Shown here in pieces: positions 58,768-64,000 of a stretch of 64,000 bases of DNA. The stretch's first letter is position 1. The number at the start of each line of letters is the position of its first letter. A program made the translations under genes and the position numbers. This stretch comes from Lactobacillus agrestimuris (GTDB taxonomy: Bacteria > Bacillota > Bacilli > Lactobacillales > Lactobacillaceae). The notes under the pieces are model-generated. The model did not search any database and was not told the DNA's origin. It worked only from the letters and a program-made list of their open reading frames with translations. The stretch spans positions 1 through 64,000 of the forward strand of contig NZ_CALPCQ010000005.1 of the NCBI RefSeq assembly GCF_943193025.1, read 5' to 3'.

Positions 58768-61590
58768 ATGAAAAATAGAAAAAAGAGTGTAGATAAACAA
58801 GCCCGTTTTGCAATTAGAAAATTAAGTATCGGAGCTGTTTCAGTGCTTATTTCTACAAGCATTTACTTAGGATTAGGAAGCAACGATGTATTGGCAGATA
58901 CTAATTCTTCAAATGACAGTGGTGAAGTAACTAACAATAACAGTGAATCTATTGAAACTAAAAATATTAATGTAGTTTCTGCTTCTGAGTTCCAGAATGA
59001 AGGATTAGATAATAATCTTGCTGAATCAAAGGTAGAGCAACAATCTTCAAATTCTGCTTCAAATCCTGATCAACCTAGTGAACAACTTATGACTAGTGCA
59101 CCTGTTTATACTACTCAAGGTCAAATGCCTCCTTTAGATGTAAACAATATGTTTACTGCAGATCAATTAGAAGAAGCTCAAATTGATACTAATAGTCCAA
59201 AGACTACTGCAACTTGGGTTCAAAAACCAGATGTTTCAAAGATTGGAAATGCTTCAGGTACTGCTAAGTTAAGCTATGAAGACTTTAATGCTGATCCTAC
59301 AACTAATGATCAAGGTGAAGACGTATATCCATTAAAGGACATTACTGTTAATGTACCTGTCTTAGTTAGAAAAGCTGAACAAGAAGCAAACCAAGACCAA
59401 GTTAAGAACAGTTTGAATATTATTAATACTACTGATAACTCTTTAGTTGCGCACTATGAATGGATTGGTGCGAAGGTTAAAAATGATGATGAAGAAGAAC
59501 CAATGCCTAACAGTGATTCTATTTCAGAAGATATTACTAATATGCTGCAATCGCTTGGTTTTGAAATGGATGACTATTCTTATTTTCCAACAGATATAAC
59601 TGAGTTTGGTACAAAGAATAAGGTAGCAACCATTTTCGTAAAGCCAAGTTCAACTGCTCCAGTCATTACTGATACACCATATTTTACCTACGGTGGAGGT
59701 GACACCAGTAGTATTAACAATGTTACTGAAACTCCAGATCCAGCAAGTTATATTGGAAATTTGGGTACTTTACCAGCTGGAACTAAGATTGAATGGAATG
59801 TTGCACCAGAATATAATACTCAAAAAGATGAAGACGGTAATTGGATAAGTGAAGCACCAACTAACGATCCAAGCATTAAGGTCACTCTTCCTGGTAAAGA
59901 TCCAATTATTTTAAAGGCTTCAAGTGATGATATTCCTTTAAAAGACATAGCTACTTTACCTGCTTATGGAAATGGTACTTTATTAATTAAGTCAGACAAT
60001 CAAGTAAAAGTTGGTGATAAAGTTGGATCACCATTAGACTATGTGACCAACTTAGACCAATATTTGAAGTCAGATCATGCACCAGAGGATGTTCAAGCAT
60101 TCAAGGACTCCTTTAAGTGGACAGTAGCACCAAATACTCAACAAGCTGGTTATACCTTAGGAGCCTTTACTTATGATAACAGCGGGATTTCATATGGTGG
60201 TAACATGATTTTATTTAAGGTAAATCCAACTGCTGTTAATAATTCAAAGACTATCACTAGAACTATTACTTTTGAGGGATTACCACAAGATTTAATTCCA
60301 AAAGTTGATCCTCAAACAGTAACCTTCACTCAAAATGGTGAACAAACTTATGTTGATGAACCAATTGAATGGAAAACTGATGATAATACGTGGAAGGCTA
60401 TTCCAATAAATACTATTACTGCAAATAATGTAGTTTATACACCAACAATAACAATTGATGGTAAAGTGGTTAACTCAATTAATGAAGTAACAGTAAATCC
60501 TGATACTAAAGATAGTAATGTTATAGTAACTTATCAAAAATCAACTACGGGGGATGCAATTAGTGAGCCAGCAAAATCAGTAGCTACAGTAGTTATTTAC
60601 CAAACCAAAGATGGAAAAGAAGTTAAGACTGATGTAAAGAAACAAAAGTCAGGAGATAAGGTGGACTTCAATGTCCCAGAAGGTTATGTTCCAGTAGATG
60701 AGTTGCCAGATGTTACAGTAACCAGTGATATGAAACCAATTACAATTACTGTAATTAAGAAAGAAACAGCAACAGGTACACCAGAAACAACTCCGGTAAA
60801 ATCAGTAGCTACAGTGGTTATTTACCAAACCAAAGATGGAGAAGAAATTAAGACTGATGTAAAGGAACAACAACCAGGAGATAAGGTAGAGTTTAATGTT
60901 CCAGGAGGATATGTACCAGTAGATAAGCTACCAGAAGTAACAGTAACAAGCGACATGAGTCCAATTAAGATTATTGTGGTTAAAAAGGAAACTGCCACTG
61001 ATACTCCTGAAATAGTTTCAAATAATAAGGTAGCTAGTGTAGTAATCTACCAAACTGAAGATGGTAAAGTAGTTAAGACTGATATCAAGGAACAACAGCC
61101 AGGAGATAAGGTAGAGTTCAATATCCCAGAAGGTTATGTTCCAGCCGATAAGTTACCAGAAGTAACAGTAACAAGCGACATGAGTCCAATTACCATTATT
61201 GTGGTTAAAAAGAAAACTGCCACTGATACTCCACTTGTAGAAAATGATCCAGTTAAAGTTGTAATCAACTACCAAGATCAAAATGGCAAAGTAGTGAAAA
61301 TGACAGATGAAGATCATAATACTGGTGACAGGGTTAAGGTAGATGTTCCAGAAGGATATGTACCAACCACTACTATTCCAGATCTAGTAGCAACTCCAAG
61401 TAAGTCTTCTATTACTGAGAATACTAATAGTCACGTTACTCTTAGCTCGGCAAATAAGAAGGATGTTGAAGCAAGAAGCATTCTCCCTAAGACTGGTAGT
61501 AAGTCGGTATTGGCTGAAGCTTTATTAGGATTAATATTATTAGCAGGTAGTGCAACCTTAGAATTTATTAGTAAAAGAAAAAAGAATTAA
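58768..61590 (+). CDS. LPXTG cell-wall-anchored protein with four 75-residue repeats
   Basis: The 940-aa precursor starts at ATG 58768 with GGAGG upstream (a longer ORF from 58744 includes the ribosome site). It has a YSIRK-like signal (about 10-45, FAIRKLSIGAVSVLIS), a Ser/Asn-rich stalk, a large N-terminal region (about 90-590) and four repeats starting near residues 603, 678, 753 and 828 (VVIYQTKDG, GYVPVDxLPxVTVTSDM). LPKTG follows at about 905, then a span and KRKKN. The first three repeats are nearly identical in DNA, indicating recent expansion. Ligand is unknown; adhesion is likely. Confidence 0.92.
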   Translation: MKNRKKSVDKQARFAIRKLSIGAVSVLISTSIYLGLGSNDVLADTNSSNDSGEVTNNNSESIETKNINVVSASEFQNEGLDNNLAESKVEQQSSNSASNPDQPSEQLMTSAPVYTTQGQMPPLDVNNMFTADQLEEAQIDTNSPKTTATWVQKPDVSKIGNASGTAKLSYEDFNADPTTNDQGEDVYPLKDITVNVPVLVRKAEQEANQDQVKNSLNIINTTDNSLVAHYEWIGAKVKNDDEEEPMPNSDSISEDITNMLQSLGFEMDDYSYFPTDITEFGTKNKVATIFVKPSSTAPVITDTPYFTYGGGDTSSINNVTETPDPASYIGNLGTLPAGTKIEWNVAPEYNTQKDEDGNWISEAPTNDPSIKVTLPGKDPIILKASSDDIPLKDIATLPAYGNGTLLIKSDNQVKVGDKVGSPLDYVTNLDQYLKSDHAPEDVQAFKDSFKWTVAPNTQQAGYTLGAFTYDNSGISYGGNMILFKVNPTAVNNSKTITRTITFEGLPQDLIPKVDPQTVTFTQNGEQTYVDEPIEWKTDDNTWKAIPINTITANNVVYTPTITIDGKVVNSINEVTVNPDTKDSNVIVTYQKSTTGDAISEPAKSVATVVIYQTKDGKEVKTDVKKQKSGDKVDFNVPEGYVPVDELPDVTVTSDMKPITITVIKKETATGTPETTPVKSVATVVIYQTKDGEEIKTDVKEQQPGDKVEFNVPGGYVPVDKLPEVTVTSDMSPIKIIVVKKETATDTPEIVSNNKVASVVIYQTEDGKVVKTDIKEQQPGDKVEFNIPEGYVPADKLPEVTVTSDMSPITIIVVKKKTATDTPLVENDPVKVVINYQDQNGKVVKMTDEDHNTGDRVKVDVPEGYVPTTTIPDLVATPSKSSITENTNSHVTLSSANKKDVEARSILPKTGSKSVLAEALLGLILLAGSATLEFISKRKKN

Positions 61591-61612
61591 TCAAATTAAT
61601 TCTTAACTAAAT

Positions 61613-61650
61613 AAAAAGAAGATCCAATTATGTTTGGATCTTCTTTTTTT
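61613..61650. terminator. Bidirectional terminator
   Basis: AAAAAGAAGATCCAA pairs with TTGGATCTTCTTTTT around TTATGT, with T runs. A weaker hairpin AAGAATTAA/TTAATTCTT lies just upstream at 61582-61603. Confidence 0.9.
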
Positions 61651-61655
61651 GTTTA

Positions 61656-64000
61656 TTAACTATTTTTATCTCTAAAGAACATTACTTCCTTAGCTCCAAC
61701 AAAGTTACCAGATGACTTGTAAACAGTTAAACGAATAGCTCGAGCAACTACATCTCTTAATCCAATTACCTTGTTTTTACTATCAGCTTTCCAAGTGTAA
61801 CGGTCGCCATATGGTTTGAAGTCTTGACCATCTTTAGAAATTTCAATACCAACTTCAATTGGATCGCCATCATGATTAATATTTCGTGGAACGAAGGTCA
61901 TGCGGCTAAGTTTTTCAATATCATTGAAATTAAATGTTAAGACTAAAGGATTACTTTCATCAAAAGTATCTGTACTTTCCCATTCACTTGCTAATTTCAA
62001 ATCGGTTAGGTATTCAAGTGGATGATTTGATTTACTTTCATAATTTGATTCAGTTGAAATATTTTGAATTGCATAGTCAATTGCGGCACGCTTAGTATAG
62101 GCGCCAAATGGATCAGACCATTCGGATACCTTGTTACCTGCAACGTTTCTTAAACGTAAAATGTACTTGGTATTTGGCTCTAATTCGTGGAAAGTAAAAC
62201 TACTGCCATCAATTCCATCGTGCAAAACACCATTTAATTCAATTTGAACCTTATCAGCTGTTTTTGGCCAGTTTACAGTCAATGAGTGAGCTGTGATTGA
62301 ATCCATATCAATAGTTGGCTGCTTTGGTGCGCGAAGCACAGAGTCAGTAATTGAATGAACTAAAGTTTGATTGCCATAGCTGAAATTCTGAATTGTGATA
62401 GTGATCTTACTATCAGAAATATCACGTTTAGCTAATTTGATTTGCAAGGCTGGTTGGGTTGAATCACGATATTGATCAAATTCTGGCATCCAGCTGTAGT
62501 TGGTATTGTAGAAGAAACCTTCTTTAGCATGAGCGAAGGTATCAACAGTACCATATTCTTGCATGTTAATAACTTGATCATTAATCTTAACTGTCAAACC
62601 ATCAGGATAGCTGTCACACATGATATTTAAGGCCGTAGGTAATTCTGATTCCATTCCACTAAAGTCACCCTTAGTTGGGTCGATTGTAATTGTTAACATG
62701 CTAGAATCAAGATTACTGGTAATTTTAGTTTCACTGTGGTTGTGAGCGTAGTCAACATAGTCATTATCAGCATAAAAGTTAATTTGACTCTTACCTTGTG
62801 GATAGAAGACATAATTTCTTTTACCCAGATCAAAGATTGAGCCACCACGAACAAAGACTGGTAAATGCCAAATTGGGTAAGAAAGTTTGTTATAAACTCT
62901 ACCGCCTAGGTATTTTTCTCCGCTAAATAAATCGATCCACATTGTACGGTGATCAGGAAGATATAAATTATCCTTGCGTGAATTACTTTGACCATCTTCG
63001 CGACCACTATTAATTGGTGAAATAAGAAGGTTAGGACCAAGCATAAATTCATGAGAAACTCGTTCAGTATAGTTAATTTGCTCATGAGGAAAATCAATAA
63101 ATAATGCTCGAACAATTGGCTCACCATTTTGAGCTGCATGAACTAATGTGTAAAGATAATTCTTTAATTGATCACGTAATTCAAGATATGCATGATTAAT
63201 ACGAGTCATCTTATTGTTATAAGTAAATGGATTCTTACTAAATTCGCCTTGATCATCGATATTAAAAAGTAGAGGTGTGAATGATTTCCATTCAAAATCA
63301 CGAATTGCAATTTGTGCATTTCCACCGCCAACAGTTCCATCAATCCCACTACCAACAAGTGGTTCACCTGAAAGATTGGCACCTAAAAAACCGGCAACTT
63401 GAGTACTAATGTTTTCCCAATTACCACCATTATCGCCAAAAATCAAAGCTGCTCTAGTTTGACTGCCAGCATCAGCAGTATTAGCAAAAATAAGTGGACG
63501 ACGGCGGTTAAGATTGCTTTTAAGCATTTGAGTATCTCTGTTTAAGACATTATCTGAACTATCGTCAGTAAGGATGAATGAAGTATTTTTACTAATTGAT
63601 GTGTCATTACCAGTAAGCCACATTCCAGGTTCAACGCCATGAGTTTGAGCGTATTCATTGAATAAGGTTAGAGCATCAATATTAGTATTTTCGTCTTTAA
63701 AGTTGGGAATCATCCAACCAAGATTGAAACCTTGTTTTTGGTAACGATCAATCATTGCTCTAGCAGAAAATTGATATTGTTCTTCGCCATTTAATGAGGC
63801 CTTAGCTGAAGCTGCTTCATCGCTATTAGTTCTTAAATAATAGTTATTATCTTCGAACATGTTGGCATTACGCTGCTTAGCTTTTCCAGGTGCCCACTTA
63901 GTAGATAGGAAGTTACCAATATGTCCTAAGTCTAAGGCGTATTTTGGCGGCATTAAAGGTTTACCAGTTAATGCAAAATACTTGCGTAAAATATCTTTAG
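61656..64000 (-). CDS. GH31 glycosidase with FN3 and F5/8C-like C-terminus (partial)
   Basis: The gene runs off the right edge. The open frame continues from 63953 to the end without a stop and adds YFALTGKPL, the usual lead-in to the GH31 barrel (PPKYALDLGH). The visible 780 or so residues have the barrel with FGDNGGNWEN (probable acid/base Asp region), the sheet domains after it, a fibronectin-type-III-like domain (about 540-620 of the visible part) and a final F5/8C (discoidin)-like domain. Substrate could be alpha-glucoside, alpha-xyloside or host glycan alpha-linked sugars. No signal peptide can be judged. Its C-terminal binding domains suggest a glycan polymer. Confidence 0.85.
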   Translation of the reverse strand, partial: KDILRKYFALTGKPLMPPKYALDLGHIGNFLSTKWAPGKAKQRNANMFEDNNYYLRTNSDEAASAKASLNGEEQYQFSARAMIDRYQKQGFNLGWMIPNFKDENTNIDALTLFNEYAQTHGVEPGMWLTGNDTSISKNTSFILTDDSSDNVLNRDTQMLKSNLNRRRPLIFANTADAGSQTRAALIFGDNGGNWENISTQVAGFLGANLSGEPLVGSGIDGTVGGGNAQIAIRDFEWKSFTPLLFNIDDQGEFSKNPFTYNNKMTRINHAYLELRDQLKNYLYTLVHAAQNGEPIVRALFIDFPHEQINYTERVSHEFMLGPNLLISPINSGREDGQSNSRKDNLYLPDHRTMWIDLFSGEKYLGGRVYNKLSYPIWHLPVFVRGGSIFDLGKRNYVFYPQGKSQINFYADNDYVDYAHNHSETKITSNLDSSMLTITIDPTKGDFSGMESELPTALNIMCDSYPDGLTVKINDQVINMQEYGTVDTFAHAKEGFFYNTNYSWMPEFDQYRDSTQPALQIKLAKRDISDSKITITIQNFSYGNQTLVHSITDSVLRAPKQPTIDMDSITAHSLTVNWPKTADKVQIELNGVLHDGIDGSSFTFHELEPNTKYILRLRNVAGNKVSEWSDPFGAYTKRAAIDYAIQNISTESNYESKSNHPLEYLTDLKLASEWESTDTFDESNPLVLTFNFNDIEKLSRMTFVPRNINHDGDPIEVGIEISKDGQDFKPYGDRYTWKADSKNKVIGLRDVVARAIRLTVYKSSGNFVGAKEVMFFRDKNS

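Noticed and set aside
1-64000. CRISPR array, prophage or conjugative element
   Set aside because: No regularly spaced short repeats, cas genes, integrase, terminase, portal or relaxase-like proteins were found.

Overview
The window looks like a low-GC chromosomal segment of a Lactobacillus of the gasseri/johnsonii type. The evidence is the WalRK-YycHIJ-HtrA-RlmH block, YSIRK/LPXTG surface proteins, an ISL3-type transposase remnant, T-rich intrinsic terminators, strong AGGAGG ribosome sites and fused substrate-binding/permease amino-acid transporters. I see no prophage, CRISPR array, rRNA operon or intact insertion sequence. The species is an inference; the genus-level placement is well supported.

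1-7700: the tail of a tRNA, a LysR regulator divergent from an FMN-binding fumarate-reductase-type flavoprotein, and a convergent small cytochrome b5-like protein. Next comes a minus-strand run of four genes (acyltransferase, GT8, GT8, acyltransferase) that looks like a glycolipid or lipid-linked glycan module. Two tRNA-Lys(CTT) genes follow, with a small unknown gene between them. 7768-15745: the essential cell-wall regulator operon walR-walK-yycH-yycI-yycJ, then htrA, a cluster of DnaA boxes, and rlmH.

15840-18354: the most distinctive stretch. A 24-codon minus-strand ORF has the look of a short hydrophobic pheromone (SHP). It is head-to-head with an Rgg-type regulator gene broken by two frameshifts, and the rgg promoter appears to lie beyond the peptide gene, so the leader RNA would run antisense across it. 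Next are a CAAX/CPBP-type protease (immunity-like) with an altered motif, and a 22-codon scrap matching the start of a C39-peptidase bacteriocin exporter. Together they read as a decayed quorum-sensing/bacteriocin locus.

18421-34994: housekeeping and transport. A TPP riboswitch controls a two-domain ECF ATPase, EcfT and a proline iminopeptidase. A lysine riboswitch controls a fused binding-protein/permease and its ATPase, which identifies that system as a lysine importer. Other genes are htpX-lemA, an ion transporter, two small conserved-looking proteins (46 and 48 aa), an HD-HNH pair, a duplicated DUF805 protein, DNA repair genes (mpg, ogt), terC and a sirtuin. 35581-36786: a strong promoter with an inverted repeat drives a secreted basic helical protein and a tightly coupled 103-aa cytosolic partner, a candidate toxin/bacteriocin and immunity pair.

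36861-54016: cardiolipin synthase, hydrolases, RNase HI, a DUF1002 protein, a GT2 gene overlapping a hydrolase with an Asp nucleophile, prs, a TetR/membrane pair, a second fused amino-acid transporter, a CAP-domain secreted protein, ddl, a RacA-like coiled-coil protein and a YibE/F pair with an esterase. 54017-64000: a surface-adhesion island. A 1225-aa YSIRK/LPXTG protein lies between two direct copies (about 187 bp) of an internally deleted ISL3 end. A sugar-kinase remnant, a second 940-aa LPXTG protein with four 75-residue repeats, and a GH31 glycosidase that runs off the right edge follow.
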